Position numbers and translations under genes: made by a program. Positions 1-6,038 of a stretch of DNA of 8,037 nucleotides are shown here, one piece after another (position 1 is the first letter of the stretch; each line of letters starts with the position of its first letter). The notes under the pieces are model-generated. The model did not search any database. It was given only the letters and a program-made list of their open reading frames with translations, and had not been told where the DNA came from. The stretch is from CAZFNQ01 sp964520375 (GTDB lineage: Bacteria; Patescibacteriota; Saccharimonadia; Saccharimonadales; JANWIN01). The DNA lies in assembly GCA_964520375.1 (NCBI GenBank), contig CAZFNQ010000023.1, positions 1 through 8,037 of the forward strand, read 5' to 3'.

Positions 1-511
1 CGTTCATGCCTTTGTTATAGCCATCTTGTTCCGAACCGATATCGACTTGTTTGGCGTCAATGCCTTTTTTACTAAACAAGTCTTGCCATAGGTCGCCGGC
101 TTTTGCGTCTTTGGGTATATTAAAGTCTTGGTTGCCGATGTAGCAGGTTACATATAATTTAGACGGGTCAAGTCCGACGTCCTGGGTTAAGAACTCAAAC
201 AGCCAGGGTATTTCCTCTTCTTTAAAATAATCTCCCAGGCTCCAGTTGCCCAGCATTTCAAAAAAGGTGGTGTGGCGATTGTCGCCAACTTCATCAATAT
301 CCTGAACCCTGAGACAAGGCTGACTGTCTACTAGGCGGGTGCCAAGCGGATGAGTCTCCCCTAGCAGGTAGGGTATAAGCGGCTGCATGCCACTGCCGGT
401 AAATAGCGTGGTTGGATCGTTTTGAGGTACTAACAATGCCCGTGGAATTACCGAGTGTCCATGTTTCTTGAAAAAATCTAAGTAAGCAGTTCGAATTTCT
501 TGGGCTGTCAT
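1..511 (-). CDS. alaS: Alanyl-tRNA synthetase, N-terminal part (cut by window edge)
   Basis: Cytosolic class II aminoacyl-tRNA synthetase that charges tRNA-Ala with alanine. Only the first 170 residues are in the window; the frame is open to base 1. Seen: an N-terminal segment typical of AlaRS (EIRTAYLDFFKKHGHS, residues 5-20), the NDPTTLFTGSGM stretch (31-42, part of the motif 1 region) and the core FFEMLGNWSLGDYFK (83-97) after CLR (66-68, motif 2 region). Where E. coli AlaRS has a GGKHNDLENVG stretch, this protein has the shorter DIDEVGDNRH (71-80); I associate this form with CPR bacteria, from memory. The ATG at 511 starts at the expected family position. It lies 15 bp after the mnmA stop and has no Shine-Dalgarno site, but an extended -10-like element sits just upstream. 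The editing and C-Ala domains would be outside the window. Confidence 0.95.
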   Translation of the reverse strand, partial: MTAQEIRTAYLDFFKKHGHSVIPRALLVPQNDPTTLFTGSGMQPLIPYLLGETHPLGTRLVDSQPCLRVQDIDEVGDNRHTTFFEMLGNWSLGDYFKEEEIPWLFEFLTQDVGLDPSKLYVTCYIGNQDFNIPKDAKAGDLWQDLFSKKGIDAKQVDIGSEQDGYNKGMN

Positions 512-520
512 GTCTTGATT

Positions 521-529
521 ATTGTATCA
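521..529 (-). promoter_or_regulatory. Putative extended -10 element of alaS (leaderless start)
   Basis: On the minus strand the hexamer TACAAT (526 to 521, 5 of 6 matches to TATAAT) is preceded by TGA, giving the extended -10 form TGnTAnnnT. The TGA is also the mnmA stop codon. The hexamer ends 9 nt before the alaS ATG, so transcription would start about 1-3 nt before the start codon. No clear -35 box is present, and no Shine-Dalgarno site precedes alaS. The same arrangement occurs before mnmA. This is inference from the pattern only. Confidence 0.4.
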
Positions 530-1576
530 GATGATAACCCCGCCGCCGAGGACTTGATCGCCTTGGTAGATGACCGCGGATTGGCCGGGTGTAATGGCGC
601 GAACTTCTTCTTTGAGTGTGACCTGGGTCACATTCTGCTTGTGCTTAATCTCACAATCAATTAGTGGTGCCCGGTAGCGAGATCGTACTTTCAAGCCTGA
701 GTCCTTAGATGGGGCTTTGTTGTTGATCCAGTGGATATTTGTCAGCTTTAGCTGCTTATGCCAGAGGTTTTTGTCGTTTAGGTCGGTGGTCACATAGACT
801 TCATTCTTTTTCATATCTTTGCCAATGACATAATATGGCAAGCCGCCGCCGATGTTTAAACCGTGGCGTTGGCCGATGGTGTAGTAGATCGCGCCGTCGT
901 GTTGGCCAATGATTTTTCCCTTTTGGTTTAATATATCACCAGCTGGCTGGGGGCCAAGTTCATGGAGTAAAAATTCCTTTATGCCGACCTGACCGACAAA
1001 GCAAATGCCTTGGGAATCCTTTTTATCGGACGTTACCAGGCCAAACTTTTTGGCCAGTGTACGCACCTGTGATTTAGTTTTAAAGTCACCGATTGGGAAA
1101 AGCGTTTTCATTAGCGCTTTGTTTGTAACCCGGTATAAAAAATAGGTTTGGTCCTTATCTTTATTGTTGGCTGTATATAGTTGGCCGCCTTTTGTGCGGG
1201 CATAATGACCGGTGGCAATCAAGTCAGCACCATCGTCCAGGGCAGTGTCGAGAAACAGCTTAAACTTTACTTCTTGATTGCACATAACATCGGGGTTAGG
1301 CGTGCGCCCGGCTTGGTATTCGTTAACCATGTAATCCACTACTTTTTGGCGGTACTGGGTCTGGAAATCATACATTTTGAAGGGAATATTTAGTTGTACG
1401 GCTACTCGTTTGGCGTCCTGGTAATCGTCTTTCCAGGGGCATGGGAAACCAGGCAAATCCTCGCTCCAGTTTTTCATATAAACGCCCGTAACGTCATAGC
1501 CCTGCTCTTTTAATAGAGCGGCCGTAACTGACGAATCAACGCCGCCGCTTAAACCGACATAAACTTTCTTGGCCAT
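527..1576 (-). CDS. mnmA: tRNA-specific 2-thiouridylase MnmA (TrmU)
   Basis: Cytosolic enzyme that activates U34 of Lys, Glu and Gln tRNAs with ATP and replaces O2 with sulfur (s2U34), the sulfur coming from a cysteine desulfurase. From the chosen start the protein has 349 residues, close to the usual 350-370. Visible motifs: the PP-loop SGGVDSS (10-16), GRTPNPDVMCN with the catalytic Cys99, ATGHY (121-125), KDQTYFLY (141-148), and DSQGICF with the persulfide Cys192. The C-terminal barrel ends in the family tail PGQSAV...LGGGVI. The ATG at 1576 (MAKKVYVG) aligns with the family start; an in-frame ATG at 1597 would add seven residues and overlap the likely -10 box. There is no Shine-Dalgarno site. 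alaS follows after 15 bp. A probable sulfur donor, the cysteine desulfurase, lies beyond the atp operon. Confidence 0.97.
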   Translation of the reverse strand: MAKKVYVGLSGGVDSSVTAALLKEQGYDVTGVYMKNWSEDLPGFPCPWKDDYQDAKRVAVQLNIPFKMYDFQTQYRQKVVDYMVNEYQAGRTPNPDVMCNQEVKFKLFLDTALDDGADLIATGHYARTKGGQLYTANNKDKDQTYFLYRVTNKALMKTLFPIGDFKTKSQVRTLAKKFGLVTSDKKDSQGICFVGQVGIKEFLLHELGPQPAGDILNQKGKIIGQHDGAIYYTIGQRHGLNIGGGLPYYVIGKDMKKNEVYVTTDLNDKNLWHKQLKLTNIHWINNKAPSKDSGLKVRSRYRAPLIDCEIKHKQNVTQVTLKEEVRAITPGQSAVIYQGDQVLGGGVII

Positions 1577-1585
1577 AACTGAATT

Positions 1586-1614
1586 ACCATACCACAAAAT
1601 TACAACATTGAAAA
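1586..1614 (-). promoter_or_regulatory. Putative promoter of mnmA, extended -10, near-leaderless
   Basis: On the minus strand a weak -35 (TTTTCA, 1614 to 1609) is followed after 17 nt by TATGGT (1591 to 1586), preceded by TGG, so it has the extended -10 form. The hexamer ends 9 nt before the ATG at 1576, placing the expected transcription start within a few bases of the start codon. The -35 overlaps that of the possible divergent promoter serving the plus-strand gene. Confidence 0.4.
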
Positions 1615-1636
1615 AAGTATTGCTTTGCTGTAGTTT
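1608..1636 (+). promoter_or_regulatory. Possible promoter of the plus-strand membrane-protein gene
   Basis: TTGAAA (1608-1613, 5 of 6 to the -35 consensus) is followed by a 17-nt spacer and TAGTTT (1631-1636, only 3 of 6 to the -10 consensus). Transcription would begin near 1643, giving a leader of about 28 nt that contains a good Shine-Dalgarno site. The -10 is weak, so the assignment is tentative. The 94-bp gap 1577-1670 is the only place a promoter for this lone plus-strand gene could sit without lying inside mnmA. Confidence 0.3.
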
Positions 1637-1655
1637 AGTTCCATAGCTTAGTTAA

Positions 1656-1662
1656 TAAGGAG
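1656..1662 (+). promoter_or_regulatory. Ribosome binding site deciding the start at 1671
   Basis: TAAGGAG lies 8 nt before the ATG at 1671. It is a strong Shine-Dalgarno match, it fixes the start of the unknown gene, and it supports that gene being real. It contrasts with the absence of such a site before the neighbouring mnmA and alaS. Confidence 0.75.
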
Positions 1663-1670
1663 CAAATCCG

Positions 1671-2147
1671 ATGACTACAACACAACTAGAAACTCCATCG
1701 CAAGCACCAGAGCAGTCTAGTAAAAAGGACAAGGATCCATTTTTCACTAGAGCTAAGATTGCTGGTTTTGGTTTAGTGGCTGTGGCCTTAAGTTCATTGG
1801 GGTTTTGGGGTTACGGCGAGCAAAAAGCAATTGATCTTAGGGCCCAGCGGGATAATGCCGCGGCCGAGGCAGACACTAACGGCAAAAAGGCTAGTGTTGC
1901 GCTTTGGGCTGCACAGCACGGTATATCTCAAATTGTAGACATAGATGTCAGCACTAACCCGCCGCTGGTTGAGTTAAGCCAGGACCTAAAAAATCCTAAA
2001 GCTTGCGTCGTGTGGTTCCAATTTAACGGCGATTTGTTGTTACTTACGCAAATAGATGCTGCTGGCAAGGAATATGATTCTATGGAGATCACTGGCGGTA
2101 AAGGGGCTAAAGCTGTGCTGGCTGACATTTGTCCGCCAGCTAAATAG
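1671..2147 (+). CDS. Unknown single-pass membrane protein
   Basis: Not recognised. It has 158 residues. The N-terminus (1-30) is polar, rich in Thr, Gln and Pro, then Lys-rich (K18, K19, K21, R27, K29). One hydrophobic segment follows at about 28-48 (GFGLVAVALSSLGFWGYG). The positive residues before it suggest an N-in, C-out topology. Next is a charged, Ala-rich stretch, probably helical (50-80), and then a small domain of alternating hydrophobic residues (about 86-154) that could be a beta-rich outer domain. It contains two cysteines, C112 and C154, which could pair outside the cell. No lipobox or signal-peptidase site is evident. The strong Shine-Dalgarno site and full-length open frame support a real gene. 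It is the only plus-strand gene in the window and ends 5 bp from the atpC stop, tail to tail. A role linked to the ATPase cannot be inferred from position alone. Confidence 0.8.
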   Translation: MTTTQLETPSQAPEQSSKKDKDPFFTRAKIAGFGLVAVALSSLGFWGYGEQKAIDLRAQRDNAAAEADTNGKKASVALWAAQHGISQIVDIDVSTNPPLVELSQDLKNPKACVVWFQFNGDLLLLTQIDAAGKEYDSMEITGGKGAKAVLADICPPAK

Positions 2148-2152
2148 CATCC

Positions 2153-2455
2153 TTAAACGTCTAGAAAGACTATTACCTGGTCGGCCTTAACGTGCATAAC
2201 GCCGCGGGAAATGCGGAATTTTTGTTCACCGTCATTGGTACGAACCACAATATCGCAGGGGTTAAGCAGGGTCATGAAGTTGTGGTGCTTGGGCAGAATA
2301 TCGAATGGGCCGGTGTTGTTAACGGCTGAGATGCTTTGGGCGTTTTCGTCAAAATAAATCTTAAATGGTGAGTAGACCTTAACACGCATTGTGACTGGCG
2401 CTTTGGGATTAAATGGTTTTGGTTTGTTTTTGGTTTCGGCTTGGTCAGGTTTCAT
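2153..2455 (-). CDS. atpC: F-type ATPase epsilon subunit, short form without C-terminal hairpin
   Basis: Epsilon sits at the foot of the gamma stalk and couples F1 to the c-ring; its C-terminal helices normally inhibit ATP hydrolysis. This protein has 100 residues against about 130-140 in E. coli and most bacteria. After a Lys/Pro-rich extension (1-22), residues 23-100 form the N-terminal beta-sandwich, with GPFDILPKHHNFMTLL (49-64) matching the family's GELGIYPGHAPLLTAI region and SRGVMHV (83-89) matching its SGGILEV. The frame ends at VFLDV, exactly where the helical hairpin should begin, so that domain is absent. The ATG at 2455 overlaps the atpD stop (ATGA), with GAGG 10 nt upstream. An internal ATG at residue 23 would remove the extension and is a possible alternative start. 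Last gene of the operon. Confidence 0.9.
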   Translation of the reverse strand: MKPDQAETKNKPKPFNPKAPVTMRVKVYSPFKIYFDENAQSISAVNNTGPFDILPKHHNFMTLLNPCDIVVRTNDGEQKFRISRGVMHVKADQVIVFLDV

Positions 2456-3759
2456 ACCACTATTTCCTCTACGCCTTTGAGTGTGTCTTCCCGGCTAAAG
2501 GATTCGCCTTTGAGTCCGGTTAAGTCGGTTGTGACATTCATGTTTTGGGAGAAATACTGGATTAGTTTCTTAGCCTTGGCGTAGTCCGATCGGTCGGCTG
2601 GTGAAAGTTCGTTTTCGCCGATTATGGCGATAATACTTTTCAGCGATTCATGTTTTTGCATCAGGGACTGGACTTGAACGCTTAGTAAGTAGTGTCGGTC
2701 GCCGACAATTTCTGGGGTTAGTAGAGCTGAGCTGGTTTGGATTAGGTCAACCGCTGGTCTGATGCCCTGTTCGGCAATTTTGCGTGATAAGACAATAGTC
2801 GAGTCCAGCTCGTGTTGAATCATTTGGACGGCCGGGTCGCTAAAGTCGTCGGCTGGCACGTATATGGTTTGGACCGTGGTAATTGAGCCGTTTTGGTTGG
2901 AGCTCAAGCGGTCCTGCAGGCTTTTAATATCTGAGAATATGGTCGGCTCATAGCCGCCCTCGGCTGGGATTTGATCTAAAATGGTTGACAGCTCATTATG
3001 GGCCTGGACGAAGCGGTACATGTTATCTGCAAAGAACAGAATGTCGCGTTTTTCTTCATCGCGGAAATATTCAGCCAGGGCAGTGGCTGACATACCGACC
3101 AGTGATCGGCGGACCGGATTTTCATTCATCTGACCGAAGAACAGACAAGTGTTTTTTAACAGGTCTCGTTCTTGCAGGGTTTCATAAAGTTCGTGGCCCT
3201 CTCGGATACGTTCACCAATGCCGGCAAAAAAACTAAGAGCATCGCCAATCTTGGCGACGTTGTGGATGAGCTCCATGGTCAGCACAGTTTTGCCAACGCC
3301 AGCGCCGCCAATAATGCCGATTTTACGTCCCTTAACAAAGGGTGTGAAAAAATCTATAACCTTAATGCCAGTTTCCAAGATTTCGGGTTTGGCTAGAGTA
3401 AAATCTTCGTTCCTGGGTGGCAGTTTTAAGATTTCTTTTCGTTTGATGTCTTCGCCGACCAGCGGCGGTTTGCCGTCCAGTGAGCCGCCCAGAGCGTCAA
3501 AGGCGCGGCCAATTGTTGCCTTGCCGACCGGTATTTCAATGCCCTTGCCTGTACGCTTGACGCTCATGCCCTTGACAATCGATCTATCGGATTCAATGTT
3601 CAGACAAACGGCGATGCCGCCTTCAGCCAGGCTGTCTACTAATAATTTGCCGGCGTTCGGGCTTTGGACCACAATCACCTCGCCTGGAAAGGGGGCATCA
3701 TTGTCAAACTGGACTTTTATAACCAGATCGCGGATGCTTCGGATTATTCCGTCGTTCAT
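2452..3759 (-). CDS. atpD: F-type ATPase beta subunit, C-terminally short
   Basis: Catalytic subunit of F1, carrying out ATP synthesis or hydrolysis in the alpha3-beta3 ring. It has 435 residues; E. coli beta has 460. The core is intact: P-loop GGAGVGKT (151-158, K157), GERIREG with catalytic E183, Walker B Asp D245 in FFADNMYRF, R249, and Y357 of the non-catalytic site. Oddities, aligned by eye to E. coli: the adenine-stacking Y331 is R334 (GIRPAVD), F404 is M407 and F410 is L413, so the aromatic pocket is gone; the DELSEED lever reads NELSPAD (383-389); and the chain stops about 25 residues early, lacking the otherwise conserved HLPEQAFYMVG tail. The ATG at 3759 overlaps the atpG stop (ATGA) and has AAGGTGA at 3764-3770 as Shine-Dalgarno site. 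It is clearly F-type beta by sequence, but divergent. Confidence 0.96.
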   Translation of the reverse strand: MNDGIIRSIRDLVIKVQFDNDAPFPGEVIVVQSPNAGKLLVDSLAEGGIAVCLNIESDRSIVKGMSVKRTGKGIEIPVGKATIGRAFDALGGSLDGKPPLVGEDIKRKEILKLPPRNEDFTLAKPEILETGIKVIDFFTPFVKGRKIGIIGGAGVGKTVLTMELIHNVAKIGDALSFFAGIGERIREGHELYETLQERDLLKNTCLFFGQMNENPVRRSLVGMSATALAEYFRDEEKRDILFFADNMYRFVQAHNELSTILDQIPAEGGYEPTIFSDIKSLQDRLSSNQNGSITTVQTIYVPADDFSDPAVQMIQHELDSTIVLSRKIAEQGIRPAVDLIQTSSALLTPEIVGDRHYLLSVQVQSLMQKHESLKSIIAIIGENELSPADRSDYAKAKKLIQYFSQNMNVTTDLTGLKGESFSREDTLKGVEEIVV

Positions 3760-4613
3760 ATTTTCACCTTAGTTAGGCGCAGACCGTTAATTACTTCTTT
3801 CAGACGCTCGTCTTTGACGGCCCGCTTGGCTTGGTTATAGAGTCGGTGGACATCATGCAGTGAATCATCAGCTTTATCGTGGGCTAGCGACATGGCTTGG
3901 AAGCGGCTGGCGTACTGGGCCAGTTTTGATTCCAGTATCAATTGGCCTAGCGTGATTTGCACCATGGAGCGTTCCAGGTGGTCAACAACTGCAAATGTGC
4001 TGGGTTCAAAGATATAGTTGGCGTCACTAATGAAATCACCCTTGCCGCCGGCAGCTTCCCTGCTGCGTTCTTCAATAGCGGAGCCCAGTGACAGCCGTTT
4101 GACGTCTTGGACTAGTAAAGATACATAAGTCTGGTAAAAAATAGTCGTGTTTTTGTACTGCTGGATCTCCTCGGCTAGCGGTAGGACGTTAAAGTTCTTG
4201 TCCTGGGCTGGCATTTTAAAGTACCTTTTAAAGCTTATTCCGATCTGGGCCAGTTGGATGGCACCGTGGTGGCCAATCACAATAATTTCGTTTTTAGTAG
4301 CATTATATTGTTGGCTCATAACCTGGATTAACTTTTGGTCAATGTCACCGCTAAAGCCGCCTTCGGCCGTAATCACGATAAACAGTTCCCGGTCAATAAC
4401 CGGTTGCTTGGGGTCGCGGCCAAAGCGAAATTGGCCGTCGACTCTAATCTGCGAATATATGTGCCAAAGCTCATCGAAAAATTTCTGAGACAGTTGCACT
4501 TGGTTTTTAATTTGGGCTATTTTCATGCTGGCGATGCTTTCAAATATGCTAGTCAGCTGCACCATGCTAGTCATAACTTGTTCTTCCAGAGCCAGTTCCT
4601 GTGTCCGTCTCAT
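3756..4613 (-). CDS. atpG: F-type ATPase gamma subunit
   Basis: Central rotor shaft of F1. It has 285 residues, the usual length. The N-terminal helix (about 8-45) corresponds to the family's coiled-coil strand, but the usual KITKAMEMVAASKM pattern is only loosely kept (SIFESIASMKIAQIKNQV). The middle Rossmann-like domain contains ITAEGGFSGDID (81-92), matching the conserved STDRGLCGGLN. The C-terminal helix starts near YIFEPS (200-205, conserved YEP) and runs through RFQAMSLAHDKADD to LYNQAKRAV (258-266), then EVINGL (273-278, for the usual EIV-GA). The final residues LRLTKVKI differ from the common ending. The ATG at 4613 overlaps the atpA stop (ATGA). It has only a weak upstream GGA, so translation is probably coupled to atpA. 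Confidence 0.93.
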   Translation of the reverse strand: MRRTQELALEEQVMTSMVQLTSIFESIASMKIAQIKNQVQLSQKFFDELWHIYSQIRVDGQFRFGRDPKQPVIDRELFIVITAEGGFSGDIDQKLIQVMSQQYNATKNEIIVIGHHGAIQLAQIGISFKRYFKMPAQDKNFNVLPLAEEIQQYKNTTIFYQTYVSLLVQDVKRLSLGSAIEERSREAAGGKGDFISDANYIFEPSTFAVVDHLERSMVQITLGQLILESKLAQYASRFQAMSLAHDKADDSLHDVHRLYNQAKRAVKDERLKEVINGLRLTKVKI

Positions 4614-6037
4614 TTCTTTAGTTCCACTAGGCTTTTAGTTTTGAGTTGGTCGCGCATGGGTTCAAAATCTTCGTCTTTTTTAACGAGTTTGGCAATATCG
4701 CTGACAGCTCTTTTCATGGCGTTAACATCCAAGACGTCATCTTCGGCTAAGTTATAGACCACGTCCAGCATAAGTTGCTGGCTTAAGACCGAGTAGTTTT
4801 CACCCGGTGCCTGGGTTAGAATTTCCTGTAAACGTTGGCCGAGCTCCAGATCTTTTTTAGATTCCAGAGCCAATTCCGAACCAAAGTGGGTGTATTCCTT
4901 AGCTTGGCGGTAGGCCGCTAGGGCTTTGAGTGTTTGGGAACCTTGCTTTTTTTGGCGGGTGTTATGGCCCCGGCCGCCGACGCGGGAGACACTTAAACCG
5001 GTGCTGACTGCCGGTCGTTGACCGTCATGGAAAAGATCCATGTCCAGTATCCATTGACCGTCGGTGATGGACATTAGGTTGGTTGGCAAATAGGCAGTAA
5101 TATCTCCGCCAGCGGCTAGGACCAGCGGCAAGCTGGTTAGAGTCTTGTGATTGCGCTTTAGCCGGCCGGCTCGCTCCAGCAAACTGGAATGGGCATAAAA
5201 CATATCGCCTGGGTAGGAATCTCTTCCCGGACTGACGCCGGATAACAATGAGATTTCCCGGTAAGCAAAGGCATGACTGGTTAAATCGTCATAAATTAAG
5301 ACTACGTCTTGGTCGCATTTTTGCCACAGGTATTCACCCAGGGCACAGGCCACGTAGGGAGCCAAGTAACTCATTACCAGCGATTCAAAAATTGTCGCCA
5401 CGACGACAATGGCGTTTTTCATGGCATCATGCTCCCGCAATCGGCCTAGTAGCAGTTCAACTTCACTACGTCGTTTGGTGATCATGACGTAGACCACAGT
5501 CACATCACTACCAGCCTGATTTATAGCCAATTGGGTGGCTAGGGTGCTTTTACCGGACTTGCTATCACCTAGCAGGGCTATGCGTTGGCCTCTAACCAGT
5601 GGGAACAGGGCATCAATAACTGTAACGCCGGTAGGTAGTTGGGTATTGAGTTGTTCGCGCTCAAAGATCGGTGGTGCGGTTTGAAACACTGGCCAGGTGG
5701 TATCTGCGCCAATCGGGCCCTTGCCGTCCAGTGGTTCACCGGTTACTGAAATGACCCGGCCCATAAAATCTTTGCCGACTTTAGCCACAAGTTCACTATG
5801 CTGAACAACTGCTACGGTGCCGACCGGCAAGCTGTCGCTGCCCAGGTGTAGTACCACAGTGTACTCCTCAAAAATATGATGTACAAAGCCTTTGCTACCG
5901 TCCTCAAACATAATTAGGGCATGGATAGTTACGGGGTGAAGACCGCGGACATTAATTAAGAATCTATCGACGCTTATGACTTCGCCAACCGGATTGCCGG
6001 CGGCCACCAAGCTGTTAAAATGCTTATTGCCAGCCAC
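4610..6037 (-). CDS. atpA: F-type ATPase alpha subunit, N-terminally short
   Basis: Non-catalytic nucleotide-binding subunit alternating with beta in F1; it supplies the arginine finger. It has 475 residues against 513 in E. coli. Seen: P-loop GDSKSGKS (157-164) in place of the usual GDRQTGKT, VVVAT (211-215), YLAPYVACALGEYL (224-237), Walker B LIYDDL (247-252), SPGRDSYPGD (269-278) and the arginine-finger motif SVSRVGG (349-355, R352). After that the usual AAQ becomes RGHNTRQ. The N-terminus begins about 11 residues later than in E. coli, so most of the amphipathic helix that binds delta is missing. The C-terminus is also about 17 residues short. The start is GTG at 6037, 1 bp after the atpH stop, with AAGGGAG at 6046-6052 (8 nt spacing) as Shine-Dalgarno site. 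Confidence 0.96.
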   Translation of the reverse strand: MAGNKHFNSLVAAGNPVGEVISVDRFLINVRGLHPVTIHALIMFEDGSKGFVHHIFEEYTVVLHLGSDSLPVGTVAVVQHSELVAKVGKDFMGRVISVTGEPLDGKGPIGADTTWPVFQTAPPIFEREQLNTQLPTGVTVIDALFPLVRGQRIALLGDSKSGKSTLATQLAINQAGSDVTVVYVMITKRRSEVELLLGRLREHDAMKNAIVVVATIFESLVMSYLAPYVACALGEYLWQKCDQDVVLIYDDLTSHAFAYREISLLSGVSPGRDSYPGDMFYAHSSLLERAGRLKRNHKTLTSLPLVLAAGGDITAYLPTNLMSITDGQWILDMDLFHDGQRPAVSTGLSVSRVGGRGHNTRQKKQGSQTLKALAAYRQAKEYTHFGSELALESKKDLELGQRLQEILTQAPGENYSVLSQQLMLDVVYNLAEDDVLDVNAMKRAVSDIAKLVKKDEDFEPMRDQLKTKSLVELKK

Positions 6038-6038
6038 T

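Noticed and set aside
1577..1597. Earlier ATG for mnmA, adding seven residues
   Set aside because: The family normally starts close to the KKVYVG strand, and this region holds the likely -10 element. There is no Shine-Dalgarno site before the earlier ATG.
2159..2170. Small hairpin GTCT-AGAA-AGAC at the convergent gene ends
   Set aside because: The stem is only 4 bp with no T-tract on either strand, and it lies inside the atpC coding end. It is not supportable as a terminator.
3218..3772. Open frame of 184 codons on the plus strand inside atpD
   Set aside because: It is fully antisense to a clear beta subunit, its product is rich in Ser, Pro and Leu without recognisable motifs, and no Shine-Dalgarno site was noted. 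It is a shadow of atpD codon usage.
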